Origin: Chloroflexota bacterium
Lineage (GTDB): Bacteria; Chloroflexota; Anaerolineae; JAADDB01
NCBI GenBank assembly: GCA_013154135.1
Contig: JAADDB010000282.1
Location: 1-34,319, forward strand
DNA length: 34,319 nt
Direction of reading: 5' to 3'
A model generated the notes under the pieces. The model worked only from the letters and a program-made list of their open reading frames with translations, searched no databases and was not told where the DNA came from. The position numbers and the translations under genes were made by a program. This document shows, piece by piece, positions 1 through 8,222 of this stretch. Numbering within the stretch: the stretch's first letter is position 1; every line of letters starts with the position of its first letter.

Positions 1-16
1 GGGTTCTTTGGGTATT

Positions 17-44
17 TTGTCGGATGGAGGGCGGGGAATATAAT
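17..44 (+). promoter_or_regulatory. Candidate sigma-70-type promoter for the M23 gene
   Basis: TTGTCG at 17-22 (4 of 6 consensus positions) is separated by 16 nt from a perfect TATAAT at 39-44. Transcription would begin near 51, leaving a 70-100 nt leader before the first gene. This is motif matching only. Confidence 0.5.
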
Positions 45-118
45 GGGGTCCTGAGTTGCAATGACGTTCACTCTGCAGGAGTATGCCAGCACGGGCGACA
101 GTGCAGGTCTGCTAACAG

Positions 119-1345
119 GTGTCCGTGTCCATCGTCGATGGTCTGTCATCCATGAGCCAACATCTAAGCCGAACATCCTTCACCATTCCATCCTATCCGC
201 TGGGCTGGCAGGGCGGTCTTTTGCTCTTCCTCCTGGCCCTGAGCGTCTTTCTCGCCCCATCGTCTCCATGGTTATCTGAACTCATTCCCCCAAGCCCAAC
301 CCCAACCCCCACTCCCACGCCGACCCCTTCCCCCACGGCCACTCCGTCCCCCACCCCTAGCCCGTCCCCTACTTCAACACCAACGCCCACGCGCACGCCC
401 ACTTCCACCCCCACCTGGACACCCAGCAGAACTCCCACAGCCACCCCGTCGCCCACTTCCACAGCCACCCGGACCCCATTTCCCACCGTGACGGTTACCC
501 CTATGTCTTCCCGTGTCCCTGCCGTCACACCAACGCCCACGCCCTATTTGAGCGCTCACCGCTGGCCCACGCCCGCTCCCCATCCTCCTCTCCATTATTG
601 GTTGACCCGTCCTTTCCGGCCCCCAGCCCAGGTTTGGGCCAGTCCGTATTATCCCTACGGCAGCAACGGCGATGGGAGGTATCTGGTCCACCACGGGGCG
701 GATTTTCCCAATCCGGAGGGGACCCCGATTTTGGCCGGGGCGGAGGCAACGGTCGTCTTCGCGGGCCCGGACACGCGCGAGGTGTTGGGCCCTTGGGCCC
801 ACTTTTACGGCCGTGCCGTGGTCCTCCGGCTGACACGCCAATACCAGGGACGCCCCGTCTACGTGCTTTACGGTCACGTGCGAAGGACGTTTGTGCGCAA
901 GGGGGATCGCGTCCACCAGGGCCAGGTCATCGCGGAGGTGGGGCAGGAGGGGATTGCCATGGGCCCTCACTTGCACTTGGAGGTGCGGTTGGGGGAAAAT
1001 GATTACAACGCCACGGTGAATCCGGAGTTCTGGTTGACGTACATGCCCGGTCACGGCACCCTTATCGGCCGGTTGGTCACGCCGGATGGTCGGGCCTGGA
1101 TGGGGGCGAGGATTCTGCTGTACCGGGTGCAGAAAGGGCAACCGCGCTATTGGACGACCGTGCCCACGTATCTGGAGGCGCCGGGCATACAGCCCGATCC
1201 CCTGTGGGGGGAGAACTGGCTTCTCACCGACGTGCCCGAAGGGGAGTATGTGTTGGAAGTGGCCGGCGTCTCCCCGCCCCTGCGTCGCCGGGTCCACGTT
1301 CACGCGGGGGAAACGTTGTTTGTTGAATTTGTCGTACCCCGGTGA
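119..1345 (+). CDS. Membrane-anchored M23 (LytM-type) metallopeptidase with Thr/Pro linker
   Basis: Predicted extracytoplasmic zinc endopeptidase that would cut cell-wall peptide cross-links. A hydrophobic segment at about residues 31-46 is a signal anchor. Residues 57-145 are an extreme Pro/Thr/Ser linker, a cell-wall spacer typical of this group. The M23 core follows: H191-x3-D195, then H253 in LYGHV, then H284-L-H286 in GPHLHLEV. These are the zinc and catalytic positions of the family. Residues 310-408 look like a small beta-sandwich (carboxypeptidase-regulatory-like) domain. The start is uncertain. GTG at 119 has only a weak AGGT upstream, and ATG at 152 would also keep the anchor but has no clear ribosome binding site. 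The stop lies 9 nt before trmD, so the two are probably co-transcribed. Confidence 0.85.
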   Translation: MSVSIVDGLSSMSQHLSRTSFTIPSYPLGWQGGLLLFLLALSVFLAPSSPWLSELIPPSPTPTPTPTPTPSPTATPSPTPSPSPTSTPTPTRTPTSTPTWTPSRTPTATPSPTSTATRTPFPTVTVTPMSSRVPAVTPTPTPYLSAHRWPTPAPHPPLHYWLTRPFRPPAQVWASPYYPYGSNGDGRYLVHHGADFPNPEGTPILAGAEATVVFAGPDTREVLGPWAHFYGRAVVLRLTRQYQGRPVYVLYGHVRRTFVRKGDRVHQGQVIAEVGQEGIAMGPHLHLEVRLGENDYNATVNPEFWLTYMPGHGTLIGRLVTPDGRAWMGARILLYRVQKGQPRYWTTVPTYLEAPGIQPDPLWGENWLLTDVPEGEYVLEVAGVSPPLRRRVHVHAGETLFVEFVVPR

Positions 1346-1354
1346 GGAGGCACG

Positions 1355-2101
1355 ATGCACATCGACATTATCACGCTATTCCCTCACATGTTCCAAGGGC
1401 CCTTCGAGGAAGGGATTCTCCGGCGGGCCCGGGAAAAAGGGCTGTTGAGCATCGCGCTGCACGATTTGCGCGCCTTTGGTGTGGGGAAACACCGTCAGGT
1501 GGATGATGTGCCTTACGGCGGGGCCCCGGGGATGTTGCTCCGGCCTGAGCCCATTGTCGCCGCGGTGGAGAGTATTCTGGACAGGCCTGTGTTCCGCGGG
1601 GCGGATACCGCGGTGGAAGTGGAAACGCTGCCTCCCATCATCCTTTTGACCCCTCAGGGCCGACCGTTGACACAGGCGGTGGTGAAGGAGCTGGCCCGAC
1701 ACGACCGGCTTGTTCTCATTTGCGGGCGATACGAGGGGGTCGACGAACGGGTGCGGGAGTTTTTGGTGACGGATGAGATCTCCATTGGCGATTATGTGCT
1801 TTCGGGCGGGGAACTGGCCGCGATGGTCCTGGTGGATGCGGTGACTCGGGTGTTGCCGGGTGCGTTGGGGTATGAACGAGGGGCGGAGGAGGATTCCTTT
1901 GCCAGCGGGCTTCTGGAAGGGCCGCAGTACACCCGGCCTCCTGAGTTCCGGGGGCGACAGGTGCCGGATGTGCTCCTTTCCGGTCACCATGAGCGCATTG
2001 CGGCCTGGCGCCGGGACCAGGCCCTCAAGCGCACTCGCGAACGCCGCCCGGATTTGCTGGAAAAGCGCACATCTTCAGAAGACCCCTCTTCCGGGGAATG
2101 A
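1355..2101 (+). CDS. trmD: tRNA (guanine-37-N1)-methyltransferase TrmD
   Basis: Transfers a methyl group from S-adenosylmethionine to G37 of tRNAs with a G at position 36, preventing frameshifting. The 248-residue length is normal for TrmD. Family motifs are intact: the N-terminal DIITLFPHMF, YGGAPGMLLRPEP, LICGRYEGVDERV, and the trefoil-knot cofactor segment EISIGDYVLSGGELA. The ATG at 1355 follows GAGGAGG with 4 nt spacing. In many bacteria trmD sits with rpsP, rimM and rplS. Here it follows an M23 peptidase and is followed by a repeat-rich convergent intergenic region, so the ribosomal operon context is absent in this window. Confidence 0.97.
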   Translation: MHIDIITLFPHMFQGPFEEGILRRAREKGLLSIALHDLRAFGVGKHRQVDDVPYGGAPGMLLRPEPIVAAVESILDRPVFRGADTAVEVETLPPIILLTPQGRPLTQAVVKELARHDRLVLICGRYEGVDERVREFLVTDEISIGDYVLSGGELAAMVLVDAVTRVLPGALGYERGAEEDSFASGLLEGPQYTRPPEFRGRQVPDVLLSGHHERIAAWRRDQALKRTRERRPDLLEKRTSSEDPSSGE

Positions 2102-2204
2102 CCGCTCGGTAAATCCCCAAGCGGCGGGTTAATACGCCTGCCCGAAAAGGACTCAAGAGTCCGACGGAAGCCCCCCGGGGGCTCTGGTAGGACTCATAAC
2201 CAGA

Positions 2205-2347
2205 CGAGCATCGCCACAGCCGAGCCGAGATGGGCGCTCCCGCCCCTCTTACTCGTTACTTGTTATGCGTTAAGCTCTTCGTCCATCCCGGCCGACCTCC
2301 CCCTTCAGCCAACCCCCTTAATCGTTACTCATTAATCGTCAATCGTT
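2205..2347 (+). repeat. Compound intergenic repeat, copy 1 (heptamer tract, spacer, heptamer tract)
   Basis: A GC-rich lead containing cgagcatcgccacagc is followed by heptamers (about 2250-2272, reading GTTACTC/GTTATGC), a spacer of about 45 nt, and a second heptamer tract (2317-2347). Copy 2 at 2488-2633 is a direct imperfect repeat of the same order and length. Copy 3 at 13888-14033 is inverted. Heptamers read on the minus strand fit GANNAAC. Confidence 0.85.
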
Positions 2348-2408
2348 TTGGTAATCGGCCCTCACTCCACCCCTCGGGGGTTGGCGGGAAAAGCTCGCAG
2401 GCATTTCG

Positions 2409-2444
2409 CCCCTCCTCTCTCCCAATGCTGGGAGAGAGGAGGGG
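2409..2444. repeat. 15-bp perfect stem-loop between converging genes
   Basis: The arms at 2409-2423 and 2430-2444 pair perfectly around a 6-nt loop (aatgct). Neither side has a T run, so it is not a canonical intrinsic terminator, although its place between two converging genes would suit bidirectional termination or 3'-end protection. The rest of 2102-2640 holds the two compound repeats; no gene is supported there. Confidence 0.75.
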
Positions 2445-2487
2445 GCCAAGGACGTTATGCGAGACACGGGTGGAAGTGCATGACCGG

Positions 2488-2633
2488 CCGAGCATCGCCA
2501 CAGCCGGGCCGAGATTGGCGCTCCCGCCCCTCTTACTCGTTACTCGTTATGCGTTAGACCTCACCCATCCCGGCCGACCTCGCCCTTCAGCCACCCCCCT
2601 TAATCGTCAATCGTTAATCGTTACTCCTTACTT
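2488..2633 (+). repeat. Compound intergenic repeat, copy 2
   Basis: Second copy of the 2205-2347 unit: the same cgagcatcgccacagc lead, a heptamer tract near 2532-2557, a spacer of about 42 nt with CCCATCCCGGCCGACCTC, and a terminal heptamer tract 2599-2633. It ends 7 nt before the stop codon of the minus-strand gene at 2641. Confidence 0.85.
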
Positions 2634-2640
2634 CCCCCCC

Positions 2641-3816
2641 TCAATACACCACCGGCACATACCCGCGCTTCTGCAGCACGCCGGACGGGACATACTCGTA
2701 AGCCCCGATGTCGCACCTGCGCCGGCCATCGCCGTCCCCATCCCAGCGGCCCATGCCCCGCTGATCCGTGGGTGGACACACGGCGTCATCCCCCGCGTCG
2801 ATGGCCGGACTTCCCTGCCGCAGCGCGTGGGTCTCCCCCAGGCCCCCGTTGTGCGCGAGGGCCGCGAGTTGGGGGTCCGTGTTCGTCACATCCGTGCTGT
2901 GCGTCAACCCACACGTATTCCCCTTCTCCAGATTGTGGCCCTGGGACACCACACTCCCCGCCCCTCGACACTCGCCCAAAATCAACGTATTCCGCAGCGT
3001 AACCATCCCATCGACGTACAAATCGATCATGCGATGTGCCGGGGAAGACACCGTATTATTCGCCAGCGTCACATTCGTCAGGCGGAGCGTGCCATCGTTA
3101 TCGATGCCGCCCCCACCGTAGGTGGACGCGTTCCCGCTGATCGTCACATTGACCAGGTCCGCGGTGGTACCGCCCTGCACCCGAAGCGCGCCGGCCAGGC
3201 CACTGGTCAGCGCGCGGTTGCGGGCCAGCGTCACATTGCGTAAATACACCCTCCCCGACGCCCGGATGCCCCCGGTGGTGTACGACGCCACATTCTCCAC
3301 CACCGCGCTGTTCGTCATCGTCAGCACCCCACTGGAGGAAATCCCACCTTCCGATCCCTCATTGTGCTCAACAATCACATGGTCGAGCACCAGCGTCCCC
3401 CAGTTGACAATTCCCCCGGCCCAATCCGGCGAATCCGTCTTCCCGTTGCGGATGGTCATGTTCCGGAGGGTCACAAAGGCCTCGCTGAAAACGGTGAAGA
3501 CCGTGTGCTCCTTCTTGCCGTCGATAATCGTCCGGTTGGGGCCCGCGCCGATGAGCGTGACCCGATTACCGAGCACATTGGTCTCCCGGAAGACCCCCGG
3601 GCCGATGTGAATCGTCCCGACCGCGTCGGCTTTGTCATACGCGGCCCGGATGGTGCGGCACGCGGTCGCCCAGGATCGACAATCGTTCGTGTCCTTCCCC
3701 CACGTGGCCACATACCAGTCAGACCCCGTGCCCGCCACCGCGCGCGGGGCCATCATCATCCCCCACAGCAGTAGCAGAACAGCCACCCCTGCCACATACG
3801 TGATCACACGCCTCAT
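2641..3816 (-). CDS. Secreted right-handed beta-helix protein with choice-of-anchor Q domain
   Basis: A 391-residue exported protein of unknown substrate. It has a signal peptide at about residues 1-28 (VAVLLLLWGMMM core, Ala-rich end). Repeated short strands with N-G-x and G-x-L-x-L-x-N-V-T patterns follow, typical of a parallel beta-helix (pectate-lyase-like coil). The C-terminal region has QGSPAIDAG and CDIGAYEY, the hallmark of 'choice-of-anchor Q' proteins. It ends RGYVPVVY, a short tail similar to that of the upstream FG-GAP protein. The start at 3816 is chosen because AAAGGAGG lies 6 nt upstream; an in-frame ATG at 3858 lacks this. It is the last gene of a minus-strand run of secreted proteins. 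No enzymatic residues can be assigned. Confidence 0.85.
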   Translation of the reverse strand: MRRVITYVAGVAVLLLLWGMMMAPRAVAGTGSDWYVATWGKDTNDCRSWATACRTIRAAYDKADAVGTIHIGPGVFRETNVLGNRVTLIGAGPNRTIIDGKKEHTVFTVFSEAFVTLRNMTIRNGKTDSPDWAGGIVNWGTLVLDHVIVEHNEGSEGGISSSGVLTMTNSAVVENVASYTTGGIRASGRVYLRNVTLARNRALTSGLAGALRVQGGTTADLVNVTISGNASTYGGGGIDNDGTLRLTNVTLANNTVSSPAHRMIDLYVDGMVTLRNTLILGECRGAGSVVSQGHNLEKGNTCGLTHSTDVTNTDPQLAALAHNGGLGETHALRQGSPAIDAGDDAVCPPTDQRGMGRWDGDGDGRRRCDIGAYEYVPSGVLQKRGYVPVVY

Positions 3817-3873
3817 GGCCCGCCTCCTTTCCCCGTTCTCGGTCCCATCACGATCCATCCGTCCCCCGCCCCC

Positions 3874-5763
3874 TCATCGCCCTACCGTCACAAACCCCAC
3901 ATACTGCCGGTAATTCCCCCGTTGGACCGGCGTGGGGCCCCACCAGTCCACGTACAGACTGCGATGATCCGTGGTCACCGGCCACATCTCCGCCAGATTC
4001 TGCAGGTTGATCACCCAGATGGTACGCCCCAGGCGGCCGGGGCCACGACGATCGAACGCGACGAACTTCCCATCCGGCGAGACAGCGGGGGATCGCACGG
4101 CCGCGCCGAGCGGGGCCAGTGCCGGGTCATCGTGCAGGTTCAGCGCGGTCAACTGGACACGACGGCCCGTCCCCAGGTCCAGGTAGAACAAGTCCTTCCC
4201 GTCGGAGTACACAATGCCCGACCCGTCCGGCATCCAATCGAAATCCTGGATGGAAAGCATCCCCCCCTGGACCACCGGAGTCCCCCGTCCCCCGCCCTCG
4301 CGCGTCCGGTACAGACCGGTAGGGGCCGTGTAGAGAATGGTGCCATCCCCCGTGGGCGACCACGCCCAGCGCACCACACCCGCCACATCCGTGTCGAAGG
4401 GGAAGTCCAGACGCCCCCGGTCATCGACCACGCCCGGCACCCCGTCGACCACAAACCCCACCCGTCGGCCGTCCGGCCGCCAGACCGGATATGACGCCTC
4501 GTACTTCTTGCACGAGGCATCGCCGTCGAACGTGATGGTGCCCACATCCACCGTCTGCCCCGCGCGCACATCCACCAGCGCGCCGGCATGGGACAGGCTG
4601 CCCGTGCAGTCCTTGTCCGGCACCCCATCCCCATTGCTGTCCACCCGTCCACTCCAGACAAAGGTGATGTACTGCCCCACGTTGGGCCCCAGGTCGGCCA
4701 CGTTGGGGAGCGTGAAGGACACCGAGTCCCCCCGCTGGCCGGGGTTCACGGATCCCAGGGGCTGGTCCGCGCCCTGGATGTAGATGATGAACGCGGTCAC
4801 CGGTCCGAAGTTGTTGTAGATGCGGCCGGTGACCGTGCCCTTGCCGTAACCGCCTGCCTGGATCTCCGCGCGACCGGGGGGATGGGTCAGGCGCCGCGTG
4901 CGACCGTCGCTCACCCGCACGCTGAAGATGTCCGACCGGAACCGGGAGTAGGGGAACTCGTGATTGCTCGCGAACGCGATGGCCTCGCCGTCCGGACGCC
5001 AGGCCAGGCCGAACACCGTCGACCCCGCGTCCGGCGCGGTCCACACCGGGCGCGGGGCCGACCCGTCCGGCCGGGCCACCACGATGCTCGTGTGCCCCCG
5101 GTCATCCACGTGACCGAAGGCCAGGCGGCCGGACATATCCGGGTACACCATTGTCCCGCTCAGCCTGAGGGAGACGTTGTCCACATACGCGGTGTATTCC
5201 AGGTTGGACTGGACCTGCAGGATGAGGTAGACGAAGGACCCACGGTCGCGCGCGGCCTGGAGTTTCCCCACCTCCGACGGGGTCAACGTGTGCTGGAACG
5301 TGCGCCAGCCCGTGTCCCCGGACACGTTGGACAGCACGGCCCACGCCATCAGCGGGGTGGTCTGCCGGCCGTCGAACTGGTAGAGGTGGACGCTGAAGGC
5401 CCCCACACTGCCGGGGTTGACCGTGCTCAGCCGGTAATCGAGGGACAGCCGTCCGCCGGTGATGCGGGTGGGCAGGTAGATCTGCTGCCACGCGTACTGG
5501 TTGCCCTGCCCACCCATCTGCACAATGGCCAGCACCGGGTCGGTGGCCGCGCCCACGTTCTGCGTCTCCAGCCAGCCGGACGTGCCCCCCGCGCCCCAGT
5601 CGTCGAACTTCACATCAAACGTCCCGTTGCGGACGAATTCCCGGTCGGTGAAGGCATCCTCAGGCATTGCCCGGGCCCTTGTCGTGGTCATCCCGAAGAA
5701 GAGCAGGACAAGAAGTCCCACCCCTGTGGTCAAACGCTTCCAGGGAATATGTGGCCCCCACAT
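3874..5763 (-). CDS. Secreted TolB-like (PD40) beta-propeller protein with N-terminal CBM-like domain
   Basis: A 629-residue exported protein, probably a surface binding protein. The signal peptide (GVGLLVLLFFGMTTTRARA) is followed at about residues 35-205 by a jelly-roll domain resembling family 4/9 carbohydrate-binding modules (VRNGTFD, then DNVSLRLSG). PD40/TolB blades follow, with W-x-P-D-G turns (AWRPDGEAIAFAS, VWRPDGRRVGFV, DWMPDGSGIVYS, SPDGKFVAFD). Between blades, at about 305-415, sits an inserted beta-domain with GTVTGRI and a calcium-loop-like DSNGDGVPD. The C-terminus is RQYVGFVTVGR. AGGAGG lies 7 nt before ATG 5763; ATG 5769 is an alternative. The gap to the upstream gene is 29 nt, which favours one operon. 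The ligand is unknown. Confidence 0.82.
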   Translation of the reverse strand: MWGPHIPWKRLTTGVGLLVLLFFGMTTTRARAMPEDAFTDREFVRNGTFDVKFDDWGAGGTSGWLETQNVGAATDPVLAIVQMGGQGNQYAWQQIYLPTRITGGRLSLDYRLSTVNPGSVGAFSVHLYQFDGRQTTPLMAWAVLSNVSGDTGWRTFQHTLTPSEVGKLQAARDRGSFVYLILQVQSNLEYTAYVDNVSLRLSGTMVYPDMSGRLAFGHVDDRGHTSIVVARPDGSAPRPVWTAPDAGSTVFGLAWRPDGEAIAFASNHEFPYSRFRSDIFSVRVSDGRTRRLTHPPGRAEIQAGGYGKGTVTGRIYNNFGPVTAFIIYIQGADQPLGSVNPGQRGDSVSFTLPNVADLGPNVGQYITFVWSGRVDSNGDGVPDKDCTGSLSHAGALVDVRAGQTVDVGTITFDGDASCKKYEASYPVWRPDGRRVGFVVDGVPGVVDDRGRLDFPFDTDVAGVVRWAWSPTGDGTILYTAPTGLYRTREGGGRGTPVVQGGMLSIQDFDWMPDGSGIVYSDGKDLFYLDLGTGRRVQLTALNLHDDPALAPLGAAVRSPAVSPDGKFVAFDRRGPGRLGRTIWVINLQNLAEMWPVTTDHRSLYVDWWGPTPVQRGNYRQYVGFVTVGR

Positions 5764-5792
5764 GCTCATTCCTCCTGCCCCGGCGTTTTCGG

Positions 5793-8177
5793 CTACTTTT
5801 GCACCATCGGCACGTACTGCCGACGCGCGGGCTGCCACAAGGACACACGCAAGGTATAGGGATGGTTGGGATCATGGGCGCCCTGATAGCCCACCACCCG
5901 CAGTCGGTACGTACCGGCCACGGACGCGACATGGAGAACACGCTCGGACGCGGTGCCCGATTCCTGGGAAATCTCCACGAGGGTCCCCGACGGGTCGTAC
6001 AAGAACAGGTCGTAATCGTCGGGCAGGTCTGTCAGGAGGGCCTCGATGACCCGGTCGACGCCCACGTTGAAGGCGTACCAGTCCTCATCGTCGGCCGTGC
6101 AGATGTAGCCCTTGATGGGCACATCGAACCCGATGCTCGCGGCACTGGCGAAGTCGTCGTTGGGTTCGTACTGCGCGTCCGCGCAGGATCCCGGGGTCGG
6201 CCGGGGCGTGGGCGAAGGCGTGGGGGTGGGATTGGACGCCGCGCTCACGGTGATCTGGAGGGCATACCCGCTGCTGGGATGCCAGTCCGACGCGGATCCC
6301 CCCATGACCCGCAGTTGGTACTTGCCCGTTGTGCGGGCCTCGTGGGTGATGGACTCGTCCGTGGTGCCCCCCTGCTGGGAGGTGCCCACCAGGTGACCGT
6401 TGGGGTCGAAGAGGGCGATGTCGTAATCCGCGGGCAGTTGGCTGAGCGCGATGTCGATGGTCTCCCCCGCCGCGGCTGGGATGAGGAACCAGTCCACGTC
6501 CCGACTGGGGCAGATGTACGCGTCGTCCTCGGTCTGGAACCCACCGAACTGGCGGAAGTCGTTCTCCGTGTCATACGCCGTGCTCGCGGTGTCATTGGGC
6601 TCGTAGGCGTCGTGAGCACAGACTACAGGGAGGACCGCCAGAGTGTAGCCGAAGTTATCGCCCACCTCGGGGATGCCGGGCACGCCCGGACTTCCCTGGT
6701 CCCACCTCTCCCCAGCACTATGCTGTACGCCCCGCTGATCGCCGTAGTAGACGTACACCGCGCCGCGGTCATCCCGGTACATGGGGGCACCCACGGCCAG
6801 GTCGTCGTAGCCGTCGCCGTTGAAGTCGCCGCTGGTCAGCGCCTGGCCGAAGGCCAAATCCCGTTCGAGGCGGTGCACCAACTGGTCCTGGGGACCGTAC
6901 AACCGGTTGGCCGATCCCTGGAGGATGTAGACGATGCCGGCATCGGGGTAAGTGCCGAGCACGTTCTCCCCGGGCGTGCCGATGGCCAGGTCATCATAGC
7001 CATCGCGGTTGAAATCCCCGGTAGCCAGCGCGGCCCCAAAGGTGTTGTAGGCCGCGGCCCGTCCCCAAATGGCGGGCTTGTCCTGATCCCATATCTGGCT
7101 GTTCTCCGCGGTCAGGCCGTTACGCGACCCGTGGATGACTTGCACGGCCCCCGCGTCCTGCACGTTCCCCACGTCCTCATAGGGGATGCCGATGGCCAGG
7201 TCGTCGTAGGTATCGCTGTCAAAGTCGCCCACGGCCAGGGCCGCGCCGAAACTGTCCCCGGTTTCCGCGCCGCCGTCCATGTGAGGCTGGTCCTGGTGCC
7301 AGATTTGGGTCTGCGAGGCGTCAAGCCCCCGGTCGGAACCATAGATGACGACCACAGAACCCGCGGCCGGGTGTCCACCGGTGTCATCCCCCGGTACGCC
7401 GATGGCCAGGTCCGCGTAGCCGTCGTGGTCGAAGTCCCCCACGGCCAGGGCCGCGGCGAAGCGATGGCCGTGATAGTACCCGCTGGGATACCCGATGGAC
7501 GCGATGTCCCACCACTGGACGCGTCGGGTGTTCAGGCCCTGGGCCGATCCGTAGATGATCTCCACGCCCCCATCCTGTTTCGGTGGGTTGGTGGAAGTCA
7601 ATTCCGAGGGGTCACCGACGGCCAGGTCGTCATACCCGTCGTTGTCGAAGTCCCCCACGGCCAGGGCCGCGCCGTACTCCACGTTGTTGTCCGGGCGCAC
7701 GACCGGCGTGAGGATGGTGTCCTGATGCGCGGTGATGCCGACCGCGGCCCCGTAGAAGAGGTGCACGGATCCGGTGGTCCCATCGCCGGGCACGCCCACG
7801 GCCAGGTCGGGATACCCATCGCCGTTGAAGTCCCCGCTGACCACCGCGTCTCCGAAGTACGCGTCCTTTTGGGGTGACCCCTCCACGCCGGGCGCGCCCC
7901 GATCCCAGCCCTGGGCGTGGTTGCCCGTCAGGCCGCCGGGGGACCCGGGGATGATGTTGACCGCGCCCGCGTCCTGGATGTCCCGGATGTCCTCTTTGGG
8001 CACGCCCACGGCCAGGCTCTCGTACACGACGACCGGGGTGACCGCGTGGGAGCCGGATGTGTGTGGATTCAAACCGTCCCCCGCCCCCGCAGATGGAGCT
8101 CCCACCACGGTCACCAAAAGCCACAGGATGAAGATGCCTCGGATAAGACGCCTAACAGGCTGACGTTGTGTGTGCAT
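5793..8177 (-). CDS. Secreted FG-GAP (integrin-alpha-like) repeat protein with two PPC domains
   Basis: A 794-residue exported protein. After a signal peptide (IFILWLLVTVVGAPSAGA) it has about seven FG-GAP repeats. Six carry a calcium-binding loop of the form DFNGDGYPDLAVG; the fifth loop reads DFDSDTYDD, with Thr in place of the usual Gly. This forms an integrin-alpha-like propeller. Two pre-peptidase C-terminal (PPC) domains follow, at about 520-650 (AYEPNDTAS) and 665-785 (QYEPNDDFAS), joined by a short Thr/Pro linker. The protein ends RRQYVPMVQK. No protease or other catalytic domain is present, so PPC domains here are not accessories of a peptidase in the same chain. The start is set by AAGGAGG 8 nt upstream. 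Role likely surface adhesion or binding, by inference. Confidence 0.9.
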   Translation of the reverse strand: MHTQRQPVRRLIRGIFILWLLVTVVGAPSAGAGDGLNPHTSGSHAVTPVVVYESLAVGVPKEDIRDIQDAGAVNIIPGSPGGLTGNHAQGWDRGAPGVEGSPQKDAYFGDAVVSGDFNGDGYPDLAVGVPGDGTTGSVHLFYGAAVGITAHQDTILTPVVRPDNNVEYGAALAVGDFDNDGYDDLAVGDPSELTSTNPPKQDGGVEIIYGSAQGLNTRRVQWWDIASIGYPSGYYHGHRFAAALAVGDFDHDGYADLAIGVPGDDTGGHPAAGSVVVIYGSDRGLDASQTQIWHQDQPHMDGGAETGDSFGAALAVGDFDSDTYDDLAIGIPYEDVGNVQDAGAVQVIHGSRNGLTAENSQIWDQDKPAIWGRAAAYNTFGAALATGDFNRDGYDDLAIGTPGENVLGTYPDAGIVYILQGSANRLYGPQDQLVHRLERDLAFGQALTSGDFNGDGYDDLAVGAPMYRDDRGAVYVYYGDQRGVQHSAGERWDQGSPGVPGIPEVGDNFGYTLAVLPVVCAHDAYEPNDTASTAYDTENDFRQFGGFQTEDDAYICPSRDVDWFLIPAAAGETIDIALSQLPADYDIALFDPNGHLVGTSQQGGTTDESITHEARTTGKYQLRVMGGSASDWHPSSGYALQITVSAASNPTPTPSPTPRPTPGSCADAQYEPNDDFASAASIGFDVPIKGYICTADDEDWYAFNVGVDRVIEALLTDLPDDYDLFLYDPSGTLVEISQESGTASERVLHVASVAGTYRLRVVGYQGAHDPNHPYTLRVSLWQPARRQYVPMVQK

Positions 8178-8222
8178 GTTCTCTGCCTCCTTATGGGTCC
8201 ACGGACTTCCGGCGGTGTTCGA

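Noticed and set aside
61..279. 72-codon ORF at the left end
   Set aside because: It overlaps the M23 gene in another frame, has no Shine-Dalgarno, and its translation has no recognisable features.
2230..3243. 337-codon plus-strand frame covering the repeats
   Set aside because: It reads through compound repeats and antisense of the beta-helix gene; no start signals or domains.
5667..7877. 736-codon plus-strand open frame
   Set aside because: It lies antisense to the FG-GAP/PPC gene, mirrors its repeats, and has no ribosome binding site or recognisable domain.
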